Below, in pieces: positions 1-5,142 of a stretch of DNA of 5,517 nt (its first letter is position 1; each line of letters opens with the position of its first letter). The position numbers and the translations under genes were made by a program. Where the stretch lies: contig JAJTHY010000141.1 in assembly GCA_021298045.1 (NCBI GenBank), positions 1 to 5,517 of the forward strand, written 5' to 3'. This stretch comes from Candidatus Jidaibacter sp. (GTDB taxonomy: Bacteria > Pseudomonadota > Alphaproteobacteria > Rickettsiales > Midichloriaceae). The notes below the pieces were generated by a model. It saw nothing but the letters and a program-made list of their open reading frames with translations, searched no databases and was not told the DNA's origin.

Positions 1-1310
1 ATTAGTAATATTTGCGCTGCCTGCTGAGCTATTATTAGAAAATATTAAATCATCATTATTACTAATTGTTGCGTTTCCAGCACTTGCGGTACCATAAAAC
101 TGAAAAGTTCCAGAATTTAAAACCGCACCTCCTAATGTGCCTTCATAAAAACGAAATGAAGCTTCAGATTGGTTATTAATTGTACCTGTATTAGTAAATG
201 TTGAGCCAGTATTTACATTATAATTTCCAGAGTTTGTAAGAGTACCAGCATTGGTAAATGTTCCACCAGAGTTATTATTAAAGGTTCGATGTAGTGAGTT
301 AGTAAATGTTCTGCTGGAGCTGTTGATAAATGTCCCGGTGCTACTTAGAGTACCATTGTTATTAAAAGTACCATTGTTGGTGATATTACCAGTTGTGCCT
401 ATAACGTTGGATGCACTCGTATTAGTAATCATGCCAGCGTTAGTGATATTTGCATTTCCAGCACTTGAGTCACCATAAAACCCAAAATTTCCAGCATTTA
501 AAACCGTACCTCCTAATGTACCTGCATATAAAAAAAAGAAACCTGCAGATTTGTTATCAATTGTACCCGTATTAGTAAATGTTGAGCCATAATTTACATT
601 ATAAGTTCCAGAGTTTGCAAGAGTCCCAGCATTTGTAAATGTTCCACCAGAGTTGTTATTAAAGGTTCTGGTTGCTGCGTTAACAAAGGTTCCACTGGAG
701 CTGTTGGTAAAAACCCCAGTGCTACTTAGAGTTCTACTGTTATTAAAAGTAGCATTGTTAGTGATATTACCAGTTGCTCCTATAACGTTGGATGTACTCG
801 TATTAGTAATCGTGCCAGCGTTAGTTATTGTTGCATTTCCAGCTGTTGAAGATCCATTGAATGATAAAAGACTATTATTAGTAATATTTGCACTGCCTGC
901 TGAGCTATTGATAGCAAATGATAAAAGATCATTGTTAGTAATATTTGCACTGCCTGCTGAGCTATTATTAGAAAATGATAAACGATCATTATTAGTAATT
1001 GTTGCATTTCCAGCTGTTGCAGATTCAGAAAGCAAAAAATTTCCAGAATTTAAAATCGCACCTCCTAATGTACCTGTATTTACAGTAAAGAGAGCTGCAG
1101 ATTGATTATTAATTGTACCCGTATTAGTAAATGTTGACCCAATCCTTACACTATAAGACCCAGAGTTTGTAAGAGTACCAGCATTACTAAATGTTGCACC
1201 GGAGTTATTATCAAATGATCTATTTGCTGAGTTAATAAAGGTTCCAGCAGCATTATTATTAATTGTCCCAAAATTAGAGAGACTACCATTATTAATGAGA
1301 ACGTCATCAA
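1..1310 (-). repeat. Long tandem coding repeats, 381-nt (127-aa) unit
   Basis: The surface-protein gene is built from near-identical macro-repeats. The anchor ACCTCCTAATGT (plus strand) starts at 127, 508 and 1060. The first spacing is 381 nt (127 codons). The second is 552 nt, which is 381 plus 171, that is plus exactly three 57-nt micro-repeats. Other anchors agree: AAAGGTTC-like blocks near 279 and 663 are about 384 nt apart. Spacing in multiples of three keeps the frame open. High nucleotide identity between copies suggests recent duplication or homogenisation by recombination. Confidence 0.85.
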
Positions 1311-1467
1311 TAGTTAACATACTACCAGCACCAACCGTTCCCCCATCGTAGGTAATTGGGGCGCTAACTGTGATATCTGGAGGTGTGGAAATTGGCGCGG
1401 CATTTGCAAGGTTTGCAATAGCTAGCACACCCATACTTAATGCGTAGCTTTTTTTGTTTTTAGGCAA
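1..1467 (-). CDS. Exported beta-strand-repeat surface protein (autotransporter/adhesin-like), 3' end off window
   Basis: The minus-strand frame is open without a stop from just inside the N-terminus to the left edge, about 489 codons. The N-terminus looks like a signal peptide: basic PKNKK, hydrophobic SYALSMGVLAIANLANA, likely cleavage after ANA. The rest is rich in Asn, Thr, Ser and Gly, with short beta-strand motifs such as GTFTNAGTLTNSGNY, STFTNTGTINN and GTLGGAVLNSG. These repeat as in the passenger domains of autotransporters and filamentous adhesins (beta-helix type). Any C-terminal beta-barrel or other anchor would lie left of the window, so the secretion route is unproven. The start is uncertain. 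TTG at 1467 is used because it keeps the basic n-region; the first in-frame ATG (1434) would remove it. No Shine-Dalgarno is visible. An ATG at 1495 is one base out of frame and meets a stop after 11 codons, so the gene may be frameshifted. Function is inferred as cell-surface or secreted. Confidence 0.75.
   Translation of the reverse strand, partial: MPKNKKSYALSMGVLAIANLANAAPISTPPDITVSAPITYDGGTVGAGSMLTIDDVLINNGSLSNFGTINNNAAGTFINSANRSFDNNSGATFSNAGTLTNSGSYSVRIGSTFTNTGTINNQSAALFTVNTGTLGGAILNSGNFLLSESATAGNATITNNDRLSFSNNSSAGSANITNNDLLSFAINSSAGSANITNNSLLSFNGSSTAGNATITNAGTITNTSTSNVIGATGNITNNATFNNSRTLSSTGVFTNSSSGTFVNAATRTFNNNSGGTFTNAGTLANSGTYNVNYGSTFTNTGTIDNKSAGFFFLYAGTLGGTVLNAGNFGFYGDSSAGNANITNAGMITNTSASNVIGTTGNITNNGTFNNNGTLSSTGTFINSSSRTFTNSLHRTFNNNSGGTFTNAGTLTNSGNYNVNTGSTFTNTGTINNQSEASFRFYEGTLGGAVLNSGTFQFYGTASAGNATISNNDDLIFSNNSSAGSANITN
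823..993 (-). repeat. Three tandem 57-nt (19-aa) micro-repeats
   Basis: Read on the minus strand, three 19-residue units follow each other exactly: NNDRLSFSNNSSAGSANIT (993-937), NNDLLSFAINSSAGSANIT (936-880) and NNSLLSFNGSSTAGNATIT (879-823). They account for the extra length of this macro-repeat over the next one. A related unit begins again at the left edge (about 1-60), so more copies may lie outside the window. Confidence 0.85.
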
Positions 1468-1500
1468 TTTCGGTATTTGAGTTATGATATTTCATATACT

Positions 1501-1530
1501 CTAATATTTATTAAGTATTAGAATAGTCAA
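1501..1530 (-). promoter_or_regulatory. Possible promoter of the surface-protein gene
   Basis: On the minus strand TTGACT (1530-1525, five of six to the -35 consensus) precedes a weak -10 such as TATTAG (1506-1501, 18-nt spacer) or ATATTA (1507-1502, 17-nt spacer). Transcription would start near 1494, leaving almost no leader before an ATG at 1495 and about 27 nt before the TTG at 1467. The -10 region overlaps an imperfect hairpin, CTAATATT/AGTATTAG (1501-1521). Confidence 0.35.
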
Positions 1531-1547
1531 GTAGTTATTGATTTTTT

Positions 1548-1563
1548 TACTAAATATTTAGTA
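1548..1563. promoter_or_regulatory. 16-bp perfect palindrome, operator-like
   Basis: TACTAAATATTTAGTA is a perfect 16-bp palindrome. It lies about 18 bp upstream of the putative -35 box of the surface-protein gene, where an activator or repressor dimer could bind. It is pure AT apart from two positions, so in this AT-rich region chance cannot be ruled out. No regulator family is recognised. Confidence 0.3.
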
Positions 1564-1587
1564 TTCAAATATAGCGCTGTTAACAAA

Positions 1588-1647
1588 ATTTTCACCTATT
1601 TTGCTTTTGAAATATATCTATATTTCATGCGTAAAATAGGCAAAAAT
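1588..1647 (-). terminator. Long imperfect hairpin after the transmembrane reading frame
   Basis: Outer arms CCTATTTT (1595-1602) and AAAATAGG (1633-1640) pair perfectly. Inner arms GAAATATA (1609-1616) and TATATTTC (1619-1626) pair perfectly around a 2-nt centre. ATTTT/AAAAT (1588-1592/1643-1647) extends the outer stem after mismatches. The hairpin starts directly after the TAA at 1650-1648 on the minus strand, where a terminator for that unit would be expected. It is AT-rich and lacks a clean T-tract, so it could equally be a bidirectional terminator, an RNA-stabilising stem or a cruciform-type palindrome. Confidence 0.4.
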
Positions 1648-1749
1648 TTATCGAAAAGGCGAAGAATTAGCGTAGTCATAGGATAGCGGTTTAGCTATAT
1701 ATATTAATAGTACCGACATTATTAACATCAGCGTTACTATGGCAAACAT
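1648..1749 (-). CDS. Possible 33-aa single-pass membrane peptide, or C-terminal tail of the ankyrin frame
   Basis: From the ATG at 1749 the frame reads a strongly hydrophobic segment (MFAIVTLMLIMSVLLIYIA) followed by KPLSYDYANSSPFR and a stop. This is a clear single transmembrane helix with a short polar tail. The frame is open upstream to 1809 (54 codons in all) and adds TFLGVGSKKYLYAGFFGTSV. It meets two consecutive TAA stops there and lies in the same frame as the ankyrin fragment ending at 1813. No Shine-Dalgarno precedes the ATG and no other start codon occurs in the open stretch. It may therefore be the former C-terminal membrane anchor of the ankyrin protein, cut off by the double stop. 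The alternatives are a genuine small membrane protein or a chance ORF. No known family is recognised. Confidence 0.35.
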   Translation of the reverse strand: MFAIVTLMLIMSVLLIYIAKPLSYDYANSSPFR

Positions 1750-1812
1750 GACGGAGGTGCCAAAGAATCCTGCATATAAATATTTTTTGCTTCCTACGCC
1801 TAGGAAAGTTTA

Positions 1813-2103
1813 TTAACCTGGTCCACCACTCACATCTTTAACCAAAGGATTTTCTTGATCAGGATTAGAGGCCTCAGTGTTGATAACTTCTGTTGAAGTT
1901 AATGAAGTAGTATCATCCGTTTGGATTGTTTCTGGCACCACAGCCGCAATCAGATTTAGTGCCTTCTGGTTGCCTAATCTGACCGCCATATCCAGAGCTG
2001 TTTCACCATTTGCATTTGCAATTGAACAATCGAGGTCTTTAGCATAAACGCCGGCCAGATATTCAACTAACTCGTTAAATTCAATTTTTACCGCCCAATG
2101 CAA
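1813..2103 (-). pseudogene. Ankyrin-repeat protein fragment, probably 5'-truncated
   Basis: The frame encodes about 96 residues. Residues 2-20 (HWAVKIEFNELVEYLA) match the end of one ankyrin repeat, whose usual beginning (GxTPLHWA) is missing. Residues about 29-52 (ANGETALDMAVRLGNQKALNLI) form a nearly complete second repeat. A Thr/Ser/Asp-rich tail follows, ending SGGPG and TAA TAA. Ankyrin repeats mediate protein-protein contacts and are abundant in intracellular alphaproteobacteria, where some are host-directed. The only start is a TTG without a Shine-Dalgarno; eight codons upstream lies a TAG, and just beyond is the terminator of the preceding gene. No promoter is visible. Together this suggests a remnant that lost its 5' part. 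A short functional gene starting at TTG cannot be excluded. The in-frame transmembrane stretch beyond the double stop may once have been its C-terminus. Confidence 0.55.
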
Positions 2104-2110
2104 TAGTTGG

Positions 2111-2162
2111 TAAAAGAAGAGCTTCTAAGGAAACCTTAAAGGGATCCTTCAAAAGCTCTTCT
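2111..2162 (-). terminator. Rho-independent terminator of the Bax-inhibitor-1 family gene
   Basis: A perfect 10-bp inverted repeat, AGAAGAGCTT (2115-2124) and AAGCTCTTCT (2153-2162), continues after a small bulge with AAGGA/TCCTT, giving about 15 paired bases. Read on the minus strand it begins 43 nt after the stop codon at 2206 and is followed by TTTTA. The T-tract is short, so efficiency is uncertain. Confidence 0.7.
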
Positions 2163-2205
2163 AATCTATTTAATAGTGAAACACTCACTGTATCACGTAA
2201 TAGAT

Positions 2206-2925
2206 TTACTTACGATCACCAAACAAATGTAGCATTTGTATGAATAGGTTTATGAAATCCATATACAAGCTAAGCGCACCATAGATAGCTACTTTGCTAG
2301 CTATCTCTGAAGAGCCAGCAACTTGGTAGTAAATGGCTTTAATTCTTTGCGTGTCGTATGCCGTTAAGCCGGTAAAAATTATCACTGAAAGAATTGAGAT
2401 CGCAAATTGCATAGCCGAGCTCTGCATAAACAAATTCACAAGAGACGCAATAATAACACCTATTAAGCCCATAATCATAAACGAACCCATAGCAGATAAG
2501 TCTCTTTTGGTGGTATAACCATAAAGGCTCATAGAACCGAATAAAGATGCGGTAACAAGCAGTGCTCTAGCAATGCTTTCACCAGTAAACGCCGCGAATA
2601 GTGAAGATAAAGACAACCCCATAAGCCCTGCGAAAATGTAGAAGGTCACTTGCGCTTTTTCCACAGAAAAGCTCATCATCTTAGGCATAACCAAGAAAAT
2701 CATTGCAAGTGGAGCAAGCATTACAACCCATTGCAAAGGTGTGCCAAAAATAAGGTTAAACAAAGGGGGGAAATTAGCAACTGCGTATGCTAAAAGACCG
2801 GTTATACCTAATCCTATAGTCATATAGTTGTAAACTGAAAGCATATATGCGCGAAGGCCTTCGTCGTATTTAACTCCTTCTTTGGCGCTAAAGACTTGTT
2901 TTGTATATTCCATGTTAAAACTCAT
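2206..2925 (-). CDS. Bax inhibitor-1 (BI-1/YccA/TMBIM) family inner-membrane protein
   Basis: A complete protein of about 239 residues, the usual length for bacterial BI-1 proteins. It has seven hydrophobic segments, beginning after the soluble N-terminus YDEGLRAYMLSVYNYM. Family hallmarks are visible: TAYDTQRIK after the sixth helix and LYMDFINLFIQML in the last. The Asp residues in those two motifs (D191 and D223 from this start) correspond to the di-aspartyl pH-sensing pair described in the Bacillus homologue YetJ, where they gate a calcium leak. In bacteria, related YccA modulates the membrane protease FtsH; which role applies here is unknown. An ATG at 2949 gives eight more residues, but the predicted transcription start is near 2946, so 2925 (MSFNMEY) or 2913 (MEYTKQ) is preferred. 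No strong Shine-Dalgarno precedes any of them. The gene is flanked by its own promoter and a terminator, so it is probably monocistronic. Confidence 0.92.
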   Translation of the reverse strand: MSFNMEYTKQVFSAKEGVKYDEGLRAYMLSVYNYMTIGLGITGLLAYAVANFPPLFNLIFGTPLQWVVMLAPLAMIFLVMPKMMSFSVEKAQVTFYIFAGLMGLSLSSLFAAFTGESIARALLVTASLFGSMSLYGYTTKRDLSAMGSFMIMGLIGVIIASLVNLFMQSSAMQFAISILSVIIFTGLTAYDTQRIKAIYYQVAGSSEIASKVAIYGALSLYMDFINLFIQMLHLFGDRK

Positions 2926-2952
2926 ATAAAAAGTTATGGTTCGGTACATAAT

Positions 2953-2981
2953 AATGTATAGCAGGTTTTAGTATTATTCAA
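2953..2981 (-). promoter_or_regulatory. Putative sigma-70 promoter of the BI-1 family gene
   Basis: Minus strand: TTGAAT (2981-2976) as -35, with TACATT (2958-2953) at a 17-nt spacing, or the better-looking TATACA (2960-2955) at 15 nt. Expected transcription start is about 2946, just upstream of the start at 2925. The match is moderate and based on consensus only. Confidence 0.4.
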
Positions 2982-3025
2982 GCCCTATCACTAAATAAAA
3001 CAACTCTAATCGCGTTTAAAATTCT

Positions 3026-4480
3026 CTAGTGCAGTGGCTCAAGTAAAATATTATGCGGTTCTATTAAATTTCCAGTTTCTAAGGAATCTTCATACTCTTT
3101 AATTTTCAGTTCATGACTGTGTTCCCAAGCATCAGTTGGGCCTTTTGGATCAAAATTATACCAATAGATGCCAGCTATCATACCTTTGGTTTCAGGCATT
3201 TCGTTAATCTTGTTAACAAAATTAAGAGTTCCTTCATATGCAACGTATTGATTCCTAAGGTCTACCACACCATTAGATCCAGAGGGAAGCCCTAATCCAT
3301 CAGCTTGATCGTCCACATAAGCCCATGGCTCTGTTGCAGTATGGTTAATAGAGGTATACCCAGCTTCCGTAAAAACGATTTTCTTACTTTTTGGCACCCA
3401 TGCACTTAAGCTGCCATCAGGATTTTTATGTTTATGCCCCCACCAATATGCTAAATTTTGCAAAGCATATTCTGGCGATAACTTCTTTTCTACCCCTTCA
3501 TCTAAATAATAATCATAGTTTATTCCACTTTGCCAGCCGCGCATTATATCTTCTGGCGTTAGTAGGCTTTGGTCTTCTTTTGCAGATAGCAATGGGAAGT
3601 ATGCATCTATTCCTATATAATTTATATTTTTATCTGCCCATAGCTTGTCTAGATGTCTCCAGCCATTATTATCCATAGCATATTCGCTCCAATTAGCTGC
3701 ATATGATATTTCAACACCCTCTCCCAATATTTTTCTAGATGCTGCTGCTAGCTCTATTAAGCCATCAACAAACTTAAACTCCTTGGTGATCGCGCTTCTG
3801 TATTTAGTTAAAGCCTCTAATTCCGTTCCTATAATAAAACCACTTAATACATCTTTGAGTTTCACCCCTTGATATTCTAATGCTGCATAGTGTAGGATGA
3901 ACTTATTATATTCATTTAAAAAATTAGCAACCCCATCATCGGATTGAGCGTTTATAGCACCGCGCCATGTTTGCTCTAATGTATCTACAAAAATAAATGG
4001 ATAAAACACAACTTCAAAACCTTCATTTTTCAATAAGGTACATAGCTCAACTACCGATCTATCCGTAGGTGTTCCTTTCCATATATAATAATCTGAATCA
4101 TGTTTTGTAATGGACTCAGCGGTATCACGCGTGTATCCAGCCACCTCCCAATCTGGCCCCTCATTACCTTGTGCTTTTGGAGTTATTTTAATACCCTCAG
4201 CCCGATCATTACTCGCATACCAGCCAACTGATAAACTAATTTTTTTTAAATTGGGGTAGCCTTCTTTAATTTTTTGTATAACCCCTAAGATTGAGGGTTG
4301 ACTCTGATTTCCAGGATATCCATTAATAACCCCACCGTTTTCATTATTAATCAAGGTGATTTCATATCCATATTCACCAGACTCAGGACCAATAACCGCA
4401 GCTTTAATTTGCTCTGATAATTTTGCTTCTGCACCATTGGCAACCATTATAAGTAATAATATTATAATTAAGTTGCGCAT
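3026..4480 (-). CDS. Exported GTA TIM-barrel-like (glycoside hydrolase-like) protein
   Basis: A complete protein of 484 residues. The N-terminus MRNLIIILLLIMVANGAEA is a classic signal peptide, with likely cleavage before KLSEQ. The mature part matches the TIM-barrel domain of the GTA tail protein gp15 of alphaproteobacteria from memory of that family. Matching landmarks, in order, are SVGWYASNDRAEG, GTPTDRSV, VVFYPFIF, TWRGAI, FIIGTELEALT, SYAANWSEY, YIGIDAYFPL, WVPKSKKIVFTEAGY and IYWYNFDP. Glu220 (IGTELE) and Glu372 (FTEAGY), counted from this start, sit where clan-A glycosidases carry acid/base and nucleophile, so hydrolase activity is plausible. The C-terminal phage-tail part of GTA gp15 is absent, and no phage genes are nearby. 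It probably acts in the periplasm or outside the cell. Alternative starts are ATG 4498 and TTG 4510, neither with a clear Shine-Dalgarno. A perfect TTGACA lies at 4535-4530, but no good -10 follows. Confidence 0.82.
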   Translation of the reverse strand: MRNLIIILLLIMVANGAEAKLSEQIKAAVIGPESGEYGYEITLINNENGGVINGYPGNQSQPSILGVIQKIKEGYPNLKKISLSVGWYASNDRAEGIKITPKAQGNEGPDWEVAGYTRDTAESITKHDSDYYIWKGTPTDRSVVELCTLLKNEGFEVVFYPFIFVDTLEQTWRGAINAQSDDGVANFLNEYNKFILHYAALEYQGVKLKDVLSGFIIGTELEALTKYRSAITKEFKFVDGLIELAAASRKILGEGVEISYAANWSEYAMDNNGWRHLDKLWADKNINYIGIDAYFPLLSAKEDQSLLTPEDIMRGWQSGINYDYYLDEGVEKKLSPEYALQNLAYWWGHKHKNPDGSLSAWVPKSKKIVFTEAGYTSINHTATEPWAYVDDQADGLGLPSGSNGVVDLRNQYVAYEGTLNFVNKINEMPETKGMIAGIYWYNFDPKGPTDAWEHSHELKIKEYEDSLETGNLIEPHNILLEPLH

Positions 4481-4634
4481 GATGCTAAATAAAACCATAT
4501 AAATTAACAATGTTTTTTTTCTATAGCTATGTCAATGTTGAGAGTGAAATTAATTTCAAGAACTTAGAATAAAATCCTTGCTATTAGCTTCGGTTTATGT
4601 TTGAATTAGCCCCGCTTTAAAATGTTAAAGCTGT

Positions 4635-4720
4635 GGAGAGATGGCCGAGCGGTCAAAGGCAGCAGACTGTAAATCTGCCCACTTCGGTGTTCGAAGGTTC
4701 GAATCCTTCTCTCTCCACCA
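4635..4720 (+). tRNA. tRNA-Tyr (anticodon GTA)
   Basis: A full class II cloverleaf with encoded CCA. Acceptor GGAGAGA (4635-4641) pairs with TCTCTCC (4710-4716), followed by A73 and CCA. Anticodon stem GCAGA/TCTGC surrounds the loop CTGTAAA with GTA at 4669-4671. The T arm is GAAGG-TTCGAAT-CCTTC. The long variable arm (4679-4692, CCACTTCGGTGTTC) is typical of bacterial tRNA-Tyr. A TAAAAT box at 4618-4623 could be the -10, though no good -35 stands at the right distance. Confidence 0.97.
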
Positions 4721-4743
4721 CCATCCTTTTATGCGTAACTCAT

Positions 4744-4821
4744 GGCGGACATAGCTCAGTTGGTTAGAGCGCAAGTTTGTGGTACTTGAGGTCGCGGGTT
4801 CGATCCCCGTTGTTCGCCCCA
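4744..4821 (+). tRNA. tRNA-His (anticodon GTG), with encoded G-1
   Basis: A full cloverleaf with encoded CCA. Acceptor GCGGACA (4745-4751) pairs with TGTTCGC (4811-4817), including one G-T pair. The D arm is GCTC/GAGC. Anticodon stem CAAGT/ACTTG surrounds TTGTGGT with GTG at 4779-4781. The T arm is GCGGG-TTCGATC-CCCGT. G4744 faces C4818 (C73), giving the G-1:C73 pair read by standard histidyl-tRNA synthetases. It lies 23 nt after tRNA-Tyr, so the two are probably co-transcribed. No strong terminator follows; ATTTTTAT at 4861-4868 is preceded only by a weak stem. Confidence 0.97.
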
Positions 4822-4942
4822 TTAATAATGCCCGAGTTATGCAGGAACACCTCATGAAAAATTTTTATAAATTAACCTCAGATCGGTGTAAGAAAGACCA
4901 ACCACGTATAAGTCGTCTTTCCGTCAAAAGAGCTATAACGAC
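4822..4942 (+). other. Region between tRNA-His and the candidate small RNA, with competing hairpins
   Basis: No coding sequence is supported. GAAAGAC (4892-4898) pairs perfectly with GTCTTTC (4915-4921). AGTCGT (4911-4916), overlapping that right arm, can instead pair with ACGACT (4938-4943). The two stems exclude each other, as in attenuator-like leaders, but no leader peptide or regulated gene is evident. An inverted repeat (TGCGTAACTC 4732-4741, GAGTTATGCA 4834-4843) brackets tRNA-His. Confidence 0.25.
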
Positions 4943-4948
4943 TATAAT
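4943..4948 (+). promoter_or_regulatory. Perfect -10 box (TATAAT) before the candidate small RNA
   Basis: TATAAT matches the sigma-70 -10 consensus exactly and would start transcription near 4954. No good -35 stands 16-18 nt upstream (TCCGTC at the 17-nt position), so the promoter is plausible but not strong by consensus. Confidence 0.35.
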
Positions 4949-4953
4949 GTAAG

Positions 4954-5132
4954 GGCTTGAGGTATAAAAAGCATTCCGGAATCAAATCCGTGTTAACGTC
5001 AATGCTCTTGGAAGCCGTTGCAGTGAGTGTATCTCTCCAGGATCTTAAGCAGAATGCCTCAAACCATTATGGCACTTTAGATGCCGAATATATGACAGCT
5101 TGGGACTGGGAACTGGCTCTAAGCCAATTTTT
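4954..5132 (+). ncRNA. Candidate structured small RNA, about 178 nt, unidentified
   Basis: The stretch starts about 6 nt after TATAAT and ends in a hairpin plus T-tract, so it has the outline of a small RNA gene. Pairings can be drawn along it. GGCTTGAG (4954-4961) pairs with CTCTAAGCC (5117-5125) with one bulge, closing the two ends. GCTCTTGGA (5004-5012) pairs with TCCAGGATC (5036-5044) with one mismatch. GGCA (5071-5074) pairs with TGCC (5082-5085). Length and a rod-like shape with closed ends would suit 6S RNA, but no 6S consensus was recognised by eye, so it is left unnamed. The end-closing pair competes with the terminator hairpin, which uses the same 3' bases. Its base composition looks more GC-rich than the flanks. 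A weak TTG-initiated frame (4957-5163) overlaps it but runs through the terminator and has no Shine-Dalgarno, so an RNA product is favoured. Confidence 0.35.
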
Positions 5133-5142
5133 CGTATTTTTT
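5109..5142 (+). terminator. Rho-independent terminator after the candidate small RNA
   Basis: TGGCT (5114-5118) pairs with AGCCA (5122-5126) around CTA. GGAA (5109-5112) can extend the stem with TTTT after one mismatch. ATTTTT follows directly, and a second T-run (ATTTTTT) is at 5136-5142. This A-tract/hairpin/T-tract arrangement is typical of intrinsic termination on the plus strand. Confidence 0.6.

Noticed and set aside
251..1105. Plus-strand frames at 251-478 and 653-1105, and a minus-strand frame at 825-1007, with Leu/Val-rich or repetitive translations.
   Set aside because: They are shadows of the repeat-rich minus-strand surface gene. The low-complexity translations follow directly from its repeats, and the surface frame is open across the whole region with a signal peptide.
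1..1310. Regularly spaced repeats considered as a CRISPR array.
   Set aside because: The repeats are long, in frame, diverged at codon level and lack spacers of constant size between identical short repeats. They encode protein repeats.
2333..2518. Plus-strand 61-aa frame.
   Set aside because: Antisense shadow of the BI-1 family membrane protein gene.
3113..3872. Plus-strand frames at 3113-3295, 3391-3678 and 3645-3872.
   Set aside because: They are antisense to the GTA TIM-barrel gene, which has a signal peptide and family motifs along its whole length.
4507..4535. Perfect TTGACA (minus strand, 4535-4530) as promoter of the GTA TIM-barrel gene.
   Set aside because: No acceptable -10 lies 16-18 nt downstream (CATTGT at 17). 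It is kept only as a remark in that gene's entry.
4625..4855. Minus-strand 76-aa frame containing WREKDSNLRTPKWADLQSAAFDRSAIS.
   Set aside because: It is the antisense of tRNA-Tyr and tRNA-His. This type of translation is a well-known false gene call over tRNA genes.
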